From: Clostridia bacterium
GTDB lineage: Bacteria > Bacillota > Clostridia > Lachnospirales > Anaerotignaceae
Reading direction: 5' to 3'
Length of the DNA: 64,000 nt
NCBI GenBank assembly: GCA_910575055.1
Contig: CAJTDC010000002.1
Coordinates: 1 to 64,000 of the forward strand
The position numbers and the translations under genes are program-made. Under the pieces are notes generated by a model. That model was not told the origin of the DNA. It worked only from the letters and a program-made list of their open reading frames with translations, and did no database searches. Below, in pieces: positions 36,068-45,343 of the stretch (its first letter is position 1; each line of letters opens with the position of its first letter).

Positions 36068-36282
36068 ATGAAATATAAAAAAATTTTTATAATAGTAAAA
36101 TTTTATGAATAATAAAGACAATTTTTATTACAGTAAATATAATGAAATTTATGATATTTTTTCTTTTATATTGTATAAATTTGTTTGCTGTGGTATGATA
36201 TTAATAATGATTTGCTGTAATATTTATTTACGGCATTTTTTCTTTTTAAAAAGAGTGAATGTATAAAAAATGGAGGACGAAA

Positions 36283-37821
36283 ATGAACCAAGAATTAATT
36301 ATGGTATTGGATTTTGGCGGTCAGTATAATCAGTTAATTGCTAGACGTGTCAGAGAGCATCATGTGTATTGTGAAGTTGTGCCTTGGAATAAATCTATAG
36401 AAGAAATTAAATTAAAAAATCCAAAAGGTATTATATTTACAGGTGGCCCTAATAGTGTGTATGAAGAAAATGCACCTCGTTGTTCAGAAGAATTATTTCA
36501 GTTTGGTATTCCTATACTTGGCATTTGTTATGGTTGTCAGCTTATGGCTTTTACATTAGGCGGAAAAGTTGGTAATGCTGGTGCAAAAAGTGAATATGGT
36601 AAAGCAGAAGTAACTTTTGATACTTCTAGTAAATTACTAAAAGGAATTAATGAAAATGAAATTTGTTGGATGAGTCATACAGACTATGTTACTGAATTGC
36701 CAGAAGGATTTAAAATAATAGGAAAAACAGCTACTTGCCCTTCTGCTGCTATAGAATGTGAGCAAAAAGGATTTTATGCGGTACAGTTTCACCCAGAAGT
36801 AAATCATACTCCAAAAGGTTCTCAAATGATTTATAATTTTTTGTATGAAATATGTGGTTGCACTGGACAGTGGACTATGACAAATTATATTGAAGACCAA
36901 ATAAAATCTATTCGTAATCAAGTTGGAGAAGGAAAAGTACTTTGTGCTCTTTCTGGAGGAGTGGACTCTAGTGTTGTTGCAGCACTTGTTTCAAAAGCAG
37001 TAGGAAAACAGCTTACTTGTGTATTTGTAGATAATGGTTTGATGAGAAAAAATGAAGGAGATGAAGTAGAAGCTGTTTTTAGTGATTTGTTTGCTTCTAA
37101 TTTTGTTCGTGCAAATGCTCAACAACGATTTTTGAATAAATTAAAAGGAGTAACAGAACCAGAAAGAAAACGTAAAATAATAGGGGAAGAATTTATTAGA
37201 GTATTTGAAGATGAAGCAAAAAAAATCGGCAAAGTAGATTATCTTGTACAAGGTACTATATATCCTGACGTAATTGAGAGTGGCTTAGGAGATAGTGCTG
37301 TGATTAAATCGCATCATAATGTGGGAGGCTTGCCTGACGTTGTAGATTTTGAAGAATTAATTGAGCCTTTAAGATTACTTTTTAAAGATGAGGTTCGTCA
37401 AATGGGTATAGAATTAGGATTGCCTGATACGCTTGTATGGCGACAACCTTTTCCAGGACCTGGTCTTGGTATTCGTGTTATAGGAGAAGTTACAGAACAA
37501 AAACTTGAGATATTAAGAGAAGCTGATGCTATTTTTAGAGAAGAAATTGCAAATGCTGCATTAGAACGTAGTATCAATCAGTATTTTGCTGTAATTACAG
37601 ATATTAGAAGTGTGGGTGTTATGGGCGATTTTAGAACATATGACTATACTATTGCTTTGCGTGGTGTTACAACAACAGATTTTATGACTGCTGATTGGGC
37701 TAGAATACCTTATGAGGTTCTGGATAAGGTTTCTAGTAGAATTGTAAATGAAGTGAAACATATAAATCGTATTGTCTACGATATCACAAGTAAACCTCCA
37801 GCAACGATTGAGTGGGAGTGA
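36283..37821 (+). CDS. guaA: GMP synthase (glutamine-hydrolysing)
   Basis: The 512-residue enzyme converts XMP to GMP. It has a class I glutamine amidotransferase domain ([11 protein letters not shown] with the catalytic Cys, HPEVNHTP with the His), an ATP pyrophosphatase domain ([11 protein letters not shown]) and the C-terminal dimerisation domain ending TIEWE. TGGAGG precedes ATG 36283. Its last codons form the attachment site of element A and the coding end is preserved. No purine riboswitch is evident upstream. Confidence 0.96.
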   Translation: MNQELIMVLDFGGQYNQLIARRVREHHVYCEVVPWNKSIEEIKLKNPKGIIFTGGPNSVYEENAPRCSEELFQFGIPILGICYGCQLMAFTLGGKVGNAGAKSEYGKAEVTFDTSSKLLKGINENEICWMSHTDYVTELPEGFKIIGKTATCPSAAIECEQKGFYAVQFHPEVNHTPKGSQMIYNFLYEICGCTGQWTMTNYIEDQIKSIRNQVGEGKVLCALSGGVDSSVVAALVSKAVGKQLTCVFVDNGLMRKNEGDEVEAVFSDLFASNFVRANAQQRFLNKLKGVTEPERKRKIIGEEFIRVFEDEAKKIGKVDYLVQGTIYPDVIESGLGDSAVIKSHHNVGGLPDVVDFEELIEPLRLLFKDEVRQMGIELGLPDTLVWRQPFPGPGLGIRVIGEVTEQKLEILREADAIFREEIANAALERSINQYFAVITDIRSVGVMGDFRTYDYTIALRGVTTTDFMTADWARIPYEVLDKVSSRIVNEVKHINRIVYDITSKPPATIEWE

Positions 37822-37824
37822 TAA
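37810..37824. repeat. attachment site at the 3' end of guaA
   Basis: GAGTGGGAGTGATAA covers the last codons (Glu-Trp-Glu-stop) of guaA. GAGTGGGA recurs at 49046 and 61205, each time at the left edge of a repressor-integrase module. This is the left junction of element A. Confidence 0.75.
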
Positions 37825-37860
37825 GCCAATGAGAACAAACCCAGTGTTTATGCGGTTTGC

Positions 37861-37899
37861 AAGCAAATTTGCTTAGCGATTGGCAACAAAATGGCAACA
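37861..37899. promoter_or_regulatory. putative integrase or excisionase arm sites of element A
   Basis: A 14-bp palindrome, AAGCAAATTTGCTT (37861-37874), is followed by two direct copies of TGGCAACA (37881 and 37892) exactly 11 bp apart, one helical turn. The stretch is about 40-90 bp inside the att site and is conserved at the start of element C (61260-61300). Confidence 0.5.
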
Positions 37900-37944
37900 T
37901 TTCTAAAATTACCCACAGAATAATTTATTTCAAATTCATATAAA

Positions 37945-37990
37945 ACCTTACTGATTTTCAAAAAGAGTTAGAAGTCAGTAAGGTTTTTTT
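37945..37990. terminator. bidirectional terminator between guaA and the repressor
   Basis: ACCTTACTGA pairs with TCAGTAAGGT, followed by a T-run on the plus strand and A-rich flanks on the other. It can end guaA transcripts and the leftward repressor transcript. A copy lies at 61338 in element C. Confidence 0.75.
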
Positions 37991-37996
37991 ATTTTC

Positions 37997-38512
37997 TTAC
38001 TTGTCAATTTTATTATCCAATTCTGATGTAAAAATATCACTGATTGCCTGTGATGGAACTTTTGCCCAACGATTGGAGGTGTCAAATTTAGGGTAGTTGT
38101 ATCTCCATTGGTCATATTGCTGTTTGGTAATTTTGCCCTGTTCCAATTTTGCAGATTGCTCCTGCCACACTTGAAACATTTGCAGTAAAGAAATATCGGA
38201 CTTGTCCAAATGCAAACAGATTTCATCGTTTATAGTGGTGATTTTTAAACCGTATAAATCTTCTAAAGCAAAAAAAGTATGTAGAAGTCCTATATAGTTG
38301 TCTATATTTGGAACAGTAAGAGCATTTGGACTAATATCAAATATATTTGCCATTTTTTCTACTAGTTCTTGCTTGGGTATTCGTGCCTCTGCCTCATACT
38401 GTGCTATACGAACATCAGAAGTTCTTCCAAAAAATCCAAGCATTCTGCCAAATTGTTTTTGTGTAAATTCTTTTTTCTTACGAAAAAATTTGATACGTTT
38501 ACCGATTGCCAT
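37997..38512 (-). CDS. XRE-family repressor of element A
   Basis: The 171-residue protein has an N-terminal helix-turn-helix (GKRIKFFRKKKEFTQKQFGRMLG, then VRIAQYEAEARIPKQ). A C-terminal part includes LHTFFALEDLYGLKI and WQEQSAKLEQGKITKQQYDQW. It is divergent from the excisionase-integrase genes, the usual place of a CI-like repressor. The first 135 residues are identical to the repressor of element C, where the gene is truncated. The repressor of element B is only distantly similar. Confidence 0.85.
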   Translation of the reverse strand: MAIGKRIKFFRKKKEFTQKQFGRMLGFFGRTSDVRIAQYEAEARIPKQELVEKMANIFDISPNALTVPNIDNYIGLLHTFFALEDLYGLKITTINDEICLHLDKSDISLLQMFQVWQEQSAKLEQGKITKQQYDQWRYNYPKFDTSNRWAKVPSQAISDIFTSELDNKIDK

Positions 38513-38540
38513 AATGAGAACCCTCCAAAAAAATATATTA

Positions 38541-38662
38541 TTTTTAGTATAGCATAAGAAAAATGAAATAGCAATGAAAATTAAATAAAAAAAGTTAATA
38601 TATTTTCCTCCAACTTATTGACTTAACTAAAAATATTTAGTAATATACATAATATACTAAGC
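38541..38662. promoter_or_regulatory. divergent promoter-operator region of element A
   Basis: TTGACT (38618-38623) and TAATAT (38641-38646), 17 bp apart, form the rightward promoter. The motif TTTAGTA or its complement TACTAA recurs beside the leftward start (TTTTTAGTATA), over the -10 region (ATTTAGTAATA) and just after it (ATATACTAA). These are probable repressor operators. The same arrangement occurs in element C (TTGACT 62012, TAGTAT 62035). Confidence 0.55.
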
Positions 38663-38693
38663 TATTTTATTTAATATATAAGGAGGAGAAAAT

Positions 38694-38876
38694 ATGGAAA
38701 ATAGAAACTTTATGACAGTCGATGAAGTGGCAAAAGAATTGAAAGTGTCAAAATCCTATGCTTATAAAATCGTAAAGCAATTAAATGAGGAACTGAGCAA
38801 ACTTGGCTATTTGACATTTTCGGGCAGAGTGAACGCAAACTATTTCTATAAAAAAGTTTGTTACACAGAGCAGTAG
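38694..38876 (+). CDS. excisionase-like helix-turn-helix protein
   Basis: The 60-residue protein (MTVDEVAKELKVSKSYAYKIVKQLNEEL) has the MerR/Xis-type winged helix used by small excision factors. GGAGGAG precedes ATG. It stands between the promoter and the integrase gene, so a role in excision or integrase control is likely. Near-identical copies exist in elements B and C. Confidence 0.75.
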   Translation: MENRNFMTVDEVAKELKVSKSYAYKIVKQLNEELSKLGYLTFSGRVNANYFYKKVCYTEQ

Positions 38877-38905
38877 CCAAATGTAAAGCGAAAGGAGATG
38901 ACAAC

Positions 38906-39967
38906 ATGGCTGTATACAAAGATGGTAACAAGTGGAGGGTAATTTATCACTATACGAATTGGAAGGGGGAGAAAAAACAGACACAAAAACGAGGTTTTGC
39001 AACAAAAAAAGAAGCTCAAGCCTGGGAAAGAGAAATCATGTTAAAACAGCAAACCAAGCTAGACATGACTTTTGCAAGTTTTTTCGAGATTTATGAACAA
39101 GACAAGAAAAAAAGATTAAAAGAAAACACTTGAGAGTCCAAAAGTCATATTATTCGTACAAAAATATTACCTTATTTTGGTGACAGAAAAATTGCAGAAA
39201 TTGAAGCAAAAGATGTGATTGCTTGGCAAAACAAACTGATGGCAGAAGAAAAATATTCTCCTACTTATCTCAAAACAATACATAGCCAGTTGAGTGCTAT
39301 ATTCAATCATGCTGTAAGATTTTATCATTTGCCATATAATCCAGCACAAAGAGCAGGAACGATTGGCAGTGAGGAACACAAAGAAATGTTGTTTTGGACA
39401 AAAGAGGAATATATTAAATTTTCTGACGCAATTATGGATAAACCACTTTCATTTTATGCTTTTGAGCTACTTTATTGGTGTGGCATCCGAGTAGGTGAAC
39501 TGCTCGCATTAACACCAGCAGATTTTGATTTTGAAAAAAAGACATTGACAATTAACAAATCTTATCAACGATTAAAAGGCAGAGATTTAATAACCAGTCC
39601 GAAAACAGTAAAAAGTAATAGAACGATAAAAATGCCTCAATTTCTTTGTGATGAGGTAAAAGAATACATTAGTATGCTGTATGAAATAAAAGAGAATGAA
39701 AGATTGTTTCCTGTTACAAAATCATATCTACATCATGAAATGGATAGAGGAGCAAAAGCAGCAGGTGTAAAACGTATCAGAATTCATGATATTCGTCATT
39801 CTGCAATCAGTTTGTTAATAGAGATGGGGTTTTCAGCACTTGCTATAGCTGATAGGGTTGGACATGAGAGTATTGATATCACATATCGCTATGCACATCT
39901 GTTTCCGAATAAGCAAACAGAAATGGCAGAAAAATTAAATTTGGAAGGGGGAGAACGCTTTGAATAA
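38906..39967 (+). pseudogene. tyrosine integrase of element A, broken by TGA
   Basis: The frame encodes a 353-codon integrase but TGA at 39131-39133 (codon 76) replaces the TGG Trp codon of the element C copy. The rest is intact: AP2-like N-terminal arm-binding domain (WRVIYHYTNWKGEKKQ), core-binding domain, and catalytic CGIRVGELLAL, HDIRHSAISL, VGHESIDITYRYAHLF. ATG 38906 follows AAAGGAG by 9 bases. A restart downstream would lack the N-terminal domain. Element A is therefore unlikely to excise by itself. Confidence 0.88.
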
Positions 39968-40283
39968 AAATTTAGACAAGCAAGGTAGATGGCGAAATAA
40001 AACGGTTTCATTCAGAATGTCAAAAGAAGAAGTAGCATTATTAGATAACCTAGTAGCTTTATCTGGTTTAACCAAACAAGACTATATTATCAAAAGATTG
40101 CTTTGTAAAGATATTGTAGTAGTAGGTAATACGAGAGTTTATAAGGCATTAAAAAATCATATGGAGCAAATTTTTACAGAATTAAAGAGATTATCAAACA
40201 CACAAGAAATTGACGATGTAACACTATCGACAATTCAATTTATAGGTCAAATTTTACAAGGAATGAAGGAGGAAAAGCAATGA
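39960..40283 (+). CDS. MobC-like ribbon-helix-helix protein
   Basis: The 107-residue protein has a ribbon-helix-helix start (KTVSFRMSKEEVALLDNLVALSGLTKQDYIIKRLL) seen in MobC-type relaxosome accessory proteins of Firmicutes elements. The TTG start overlaps the integrase end, and its TGA overlaps the RepA-like start (ATGA). No relaxase is present, so it may assist a helper relaxase at the oriT-like block downstream, or act as a copy regulator for the RepA-like protein. Confidence 0.65.
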   Translation: MNKNLDKQGRWRNKTVSFRMSKEEVALLDNLVALSGLTKQDYIIKRLLCKDIVVVGNTRVYKALKNHMEQIFTELKRLSNTQEIDDVTLSTIQFIGQILQGMKEEKQ

Positions 40284-41395
40284 GTAAAAAAGAAAAGATT
40301 GTCCCTATTACATCTGCTGCAACAGAAAAGGAACAATCAAAAATCGTTAACAAAAGTATAGCAGAAAAACAACAAAAAAGCAATTTACAAGCCGCAGAAA
40401 ATTTAAAAAATTTGGAACAGGGGGTGTTGGAAACGATTACAATGGAAGAATTGTATGACACAGTATATCCGCCAAAGGCTGCTGTTGTTGATAAACTGAT
40501 TTACAACGGTACATATCTCTTTGTCGGTGCTCCTAAAATTGGAAAATCGTTTTTAATGGCACAGCTAGGCTATCATATCAGTATGGGTTTACCTTTGTGG
40601 AATTATCAGGTTAATCAAGGAAGTGTTTTGTACTTAGCGTTGGAAGATGATTATGCTAGAATACAAAAAAGATTATCCAGAATGTTTGGAATGGAAAGCA
40701 CACCAAATTTTCATTTTGCTACAAAATCAAAAGCATTGAATGAGGGATTAGAAGAACAGCTTGCTAACTTTATGAAAGAGCATCCAGATACAAAATTGAT
40801 TATGATTGACACTTTGCAAAAGGTAAGAGAAATCAATGGTGACAGATATAACTACTCTAATGACTATGATATTGTGATGAAATTGAAACAGTTTAGCGAA
40901 AAACATAATATTTGTATGCTGATTGTTCATCATACCAGAAAGCTACAATCAGAAGACTGTTTTGATATGATTTCTGGTACGAATGGACTTTTAGGAGCTG
41001 CTGATGGGGCGTTCATACTCCAAAAAACAAAACGAATTGACAACAAAGGAATACTTGATATTGTTGGACGTGACCAACAAGACCAAAAAATTTATTTGGA
41101 GTTTGATAGAGAAAAATGTTTGTGGAAGTTTGTTAAAATGGAAACAGAATTGTGTAAAGAACCCCTTGACCCAGTAGTAAAAATGGTTGGAGAAATAGTA
41201 ACAAAAAATAAATCAGATTGGATTGGAACGGCTTCAGAATTAGCTGCCTTATTGCCAAAAGAAATATCACCAAATGCTCTAACAAGACGTTTAAACGTCA
41301 ATGCAGAAAGATTGTTGGAAGAATTTAGCATTTACTATCAAACAAGCCGAACTAGGACAGGCAGACAAATTAAATTGACGTTAACGAAAAAATGA
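40280..41395 (+). CDS. RepA-like AAA ATPase of element A
   Basis: The 371-residue protein belongs to the RecA-fold RepA/AAA_25 helicases: Walker A FVGAPKIGKSFLMAQ near residue 85, Walker B KLIMIDTLQKV, and the MLIVHHTRK sensor region. RepA proteins of this type unwind origins of plasmids. Four interspersed dyads directly after the gene could be its origin. Copies in elements B and C are almost identical, much closer than the integrase and repressor of B. Confidence 0.8.
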   Translation: MSKKEKIVPITSAATEKEQSKIVNKSIAEKQQKSNLQAAENLKNLEQGVLETITMEELYDTVYPPKAAVVDKLIYNGTYLFVGAPKIGKSFLMAQLGYHISMGLPLWNYQVNQGSVLYLALEDDYARIQKRLSRMFGMESTPNFHFATKSKALNEGLEEQLANFMKEHPDTKLIMIDTLQKVREINGDRYNYSNDYDIVMKLKQFSEKHNICMLIVHHTRKLQSEDCFDMISGTNGLLGAADGAFILQKTKRIDNKGILDIVGRDQQDQKIYLEFDREKCLWKFVKMETELCKEPLDPVVKMVGEIVTKNKSDWIGTASELAALLPKEISPNALTRRLNVNAERLLEEFSIYYQTSRTRTGRQIKLTLTKK

Positions 41396-41401
41396 AAAGT
41401 G

Positions 41402-41832
41402 TGACGATATTTTGTGTAAATATCGTCATGCAAAAAGAAGAATATAAAATAGCTAAAAATGTTGAATTTACAAGGTTTTTAAAGCATATAGATAACAAAA
41501 AAATCATGAGTGTGACGATGTGACGGTATTTTAGATAGCAGAGAATAGATAAAAAATATCGTCACAAATGTTTTGAAAAGATAGGTTTAATTTTGATAGA
41601 AGCCTTGATTTTACTGGGGGTTATAGTAATTTACCTGAAAAGCCAAAGAGCTGATAGTGTGATGATATTTTAAAAAATGGCAGATATATAAAAATATCGT
41701 CAACATCGTCGCAGATGCAGAAAATATAAAATGGAACAGTAAGAAAACATTGATTTTACAGCATTTTTTGAATGTGGATTTTGAAAAAAGTGTGACGATA
41801 TTTTAAAACCTAATAGACAAAATATCGTCACA
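41402..41832. repeat. four GTGACGATATTTT dyads, candidate replication origin
   Basis: The half-site TGACGATATTT and its complement AAATATCGTCA form four inverted pairs: 41402-41428, 41511-41565, 41659-41710 and 41792-41832. They are separated by AT-rich spacers of about 80-95 bp with no gene. The same four pairs follow the RepA-like gene in element B, although spacers differ. Iteron or replication-origin function for the RepA-like ATPase is the best reading; transcriptional regulation is the alternative. Confidence 0.6.
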
Positions 41833-41857
41833 AAATTAAAAAATAGAGGTATAAAAA

Positions 41858-42091
41858 ATGAAGCAAGTACAGATTAGTGAAGATTTATTTTTATCACTTA
41901 TAAAATACCATATTTTGGAATATTATAATGAAGAAGAAAAAATCGTAAATCAATTAAATGAAAAACTGGATAGAATGGTTAATAGAAATTTGTATACTAA
42001 ATACAAGACTGCCCCAACAGAAGAAGAAAAGGAAAAAGCTAGGCAAGAGTATTTAGATAGAAAAGGGATTCATTCCAGTTTTCGATGGTAG
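41858..42091 (+). CDS. conserved 77-aa element protein
   Basis: The 77-residue charged protein (KQVQISEDLFLSLIKYHIL, then TAPTEEEKEKARQEYLDRKG and HSSFRW at the end) has a near twin in element B, with the C-terminal half identical. It is followed by a strong terminator. I know the type from mobilizable elements of gut Firmicutes but no function. A helical bundle is likely. Confidence 0.75.
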   Translation: MKQVQISEDLFLSLIKYHILEYYNEEEKIVNQLNEKLDRMVNRNLYTKYKTAPTEEEKEKARQEYLDRKGIHSSFRW

Positions 42092-42111
42092 GCTTTTTCC
42101 TTGTTTACTGA

Positions 42112-42142
42112 AAACAGAAACGTGACACGTTTCTGTTTTTTA
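42112..42142 (+). terminator. terminator of the element A backbone operon
   Basis: AAACAGAAACGTG and CACGTTTCTGTTT form a perfect 13-bp stem and run into TTT. The same terminator with one mismatch occurs at 53310. Confidence 0.85.
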
Positions 42143-42424
42143 GTTGACAAGAGGAATTGCTTTTTAAGTGCAAGAAGCAGTAGTTTGGAACAGATGTATA
42201 TTACTGGTGTTCGGAAATGTTGTGTGTACAACGTTTTTAGAAATGAATATAAATAGAAGTATTAAAGCCAACAAAATAAAACAGACTTTGGAGGTGTTGT
42301 AGCTACAATATTCTGAAAGAAAATACAAAGATTCAGATTATTTTATAAATAATAGGGGGATATATAGTGTGTAGTGTGTATGTATTATTAATATAAGGGT
42401 ATAGCATTTTTTAAGTAATATTCT

Positions 42425-42660
42425 TTCTTAATAGAAAAAAAGTGAGAAAAAATTTTTCTTTTCAGCTATTGAGAGAGAATTTTTTTTTGCAAAATTTACA
42501 TGAAAATAGTTTTATTTTTTAATAATACTATTATATTATAGTATCAAAAATAGAATAAAAAATTTTTCTAAATTTTTTTATTTTGAACTGTTAATGAGGA
42601 ATTTTTTTTACAAAAATTTTATTAAAAATGACTTTATTTTTAATAGCAAAATTTATACAT
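42425..42660. repeat. degenerate AT-rich tandem repeats before the oriT-like block
   Basis: Units of about 120 bp recur imperfectly, each with a short (A)CTRTTRA-like start, a T8 run, CAAAATTT and a stretch near TTTATTTTTAATA. Similar units precede the block in element B (53620-53870). Nothing codes here; the rest of 42143-43031 is also gene-free. Confidence 0.4.
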
Positions 42661-42668
42661 AGTATAAT

Positions 42669-42803
42669 AAAAATGACATTCCAAAAAAAGGAAAAGCCAC
42701 GCCAAAGGCGTTTTGCAAATTTCAAAAAAATTTGCATTTGGGGTTTGGGGGAACACCAACAAGCGTGGAAAGGGATATCCCTTTCCCCTGCTTGCAGTCG
42801 ATG
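42669..42803. other. oriT-like palindromic block of element A
   Basis: About 135 bp that is almost identical to 53865-54000 in element B although the flanks differ. It contains GCAAATTT facing AAATTTGC (42715-42735), an outer CCACGC...GCGTGG pair, a G-rich run facing CACC, and the perfect 20-bp palindrome GGAAAGGGATATCCCTTTCC (42767-42786), ending CCTGCTTGCAG. Such nested palindromes with CGCTTGTTGGG-like sequence (minus strand) lie before MobA/MobL relaxase genes in Firmicutes elements. An origin of transfer used by a helper relaxase is inferred. Confidence 0.55.
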
Positions 42804-43031
42804 TAGAATCATATTTGTATACAATTTCTAATTATTTCCAATTCATATAAATAGTTTTAAAATATACATAAAGAATAACATTATGAAAGAAGTACAAAGT
42901 AATAATTATAGAAAATATTTTATTGAAAAATTATAATAGTACATTTATGATTATATTAAAAAAGAGAAAATTTAACTTTACATATTAAAATAAATTTTAT
43001 TTTAATATATTAGTGAAAAGGGAGGTTCATT

Positions 43032-43796
43032 ATGATTGACAGTAAATTAAATGATATACTTAATTCTTATGACTGTAATGATTCAGCGTATGTTATTAGT
43101 GATTATATCAAAAAGAATATGAAAAAAATCCCTGTTAAATCTATTGGAGAAGTTTCTCAAGCTTGTTTTGTATCAAAAGGGCAAATTTCTAAATTTGTAA
43201 AAAAATTAGGCTATGAAAGTTATTCGGATTTTAAAGATGCTTGTATTGATTATTTAGAAGCACAAATACAAAAAAAACAAATTTTTATTACAGAATTTGA
43301 TTTGAAAAAAAATATTACAAAATTTACTTTTGAATATACCAAAATGTTGCAATGGATAAAAAAAGAAATAGATTATGCTATTTTGAATCAACTGATAAAA
43401 AGCATTTCTAAACATAATGAAGTTTATCTTTTTGCGCAAGGAGAAGCACGATCTATTTGTCAAATTTTGCAGATAGAGTTAGGAAATTTTGCTATTCCTA
43501 TAGGAATTAATAATACTGATTTTTCCAGACAATTTTGTTACAACAAGAATATTATGATACTTATTATCAGTATTAATGGAAGAAGTTTTGAATTTAATAA
43601 AAGTGTAATTAAGAAAATTTTGAATATGCCAAATGATACATGGCTTATTACTTGCAATAAGAGCATTGAATTTTCTAAAAATAAATTAATTGTTCCTACA
43701 TTAAATACAGCTTTTAATGAATTTGCAATACGATTTGTAATAGATATAATTATTGCTGAGCTTAGAAAATACCAAACTGAAAAAATTGAAAAATAA
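43032..43796 (+). CDS. RpiR-family transcriptional regulator
   Basis: The 254-residue protein has an N-terminal RpiR helix-turn-helix (SIGEVSQACFVSKGQISKFVKKLG) and a SIS sugar-phosphate-binding domain (about 100-240). It stands directly before the 6-phospho-beta-glucosidase and PTS genes and probably senses the phosphorylated sugar. ATG follows GGGAGG. An AGTTTC-N7-GAAACT dyad between it and the glucosidase gene is a possible binding site. Confidence 0.8.
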   Translation: MIDSKLNDILNSYDCNDSAYVISDYIKKNMKKIPVKSIGEVSQACFVSKGQISKFVKKLGYESYSDFKDACIDYLEAQIQKKQIFITEFDLKKNITKFTFEYTKMLQWIKKEIDYAILNQLIKSISKHNEVYLFAQGEARSICQILQIELGNFAIPIGINNTDFSRQFCYNKNIMILIISINGRSFEFNKSVIKKILNMPNDTWLITCNKSIEFSKNKLIVPTLNTAFNEFAIRFVIDIIIAELRKYQTEKIEK

Positions 43797-43810
43797 TAAA
43801 AAATATAAGT

Positions 43811-43829
43811 AGTTTCTAAAATGGAAACT
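43811..43829. promoter_or_regulatory. inverted repeat upstream of the glucosidase gene
   Basis: AGTTTC and GAAACT flank a 7-base spacer, 66-84 bp upstream of the glucosidase start. It is a candidate operator for the RpiR regulator. Confidence 0.4.
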
Positions 43830-43894
43830 TTCTCATATCAATTATTTAAAAATGCTATGATAAGTTTATGAAAATCACAAAAGGAGGGTTATAA

Positions 43895-45322
<1,428 letters not shown>

Positions 45323-45343
45323 ATTAAGAAAGGAGATGGAAAA

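Noticed and set aside
36070..36282. Purine riboswitch upstream of guaA
   Set aside because: The conserved loop and junction bases of the guanine aptamer are not seen; the region is plain AT-rich.
41402..41832. CRISPR-like array of repeated GTGACGATATTTT
   Set aside because: The repeats are inverted pairs with uneven spacing, spacers resemble each other, and no cas gene is near.
42591..42824. Minus-strand protein frame across the oriT-like block (also 53782-54003)
   Set aside because: The shared peptide stretch coincides with palindromic DNA, starts differ, ribosome sites are absent and the composition is unlike neighbouring genes.
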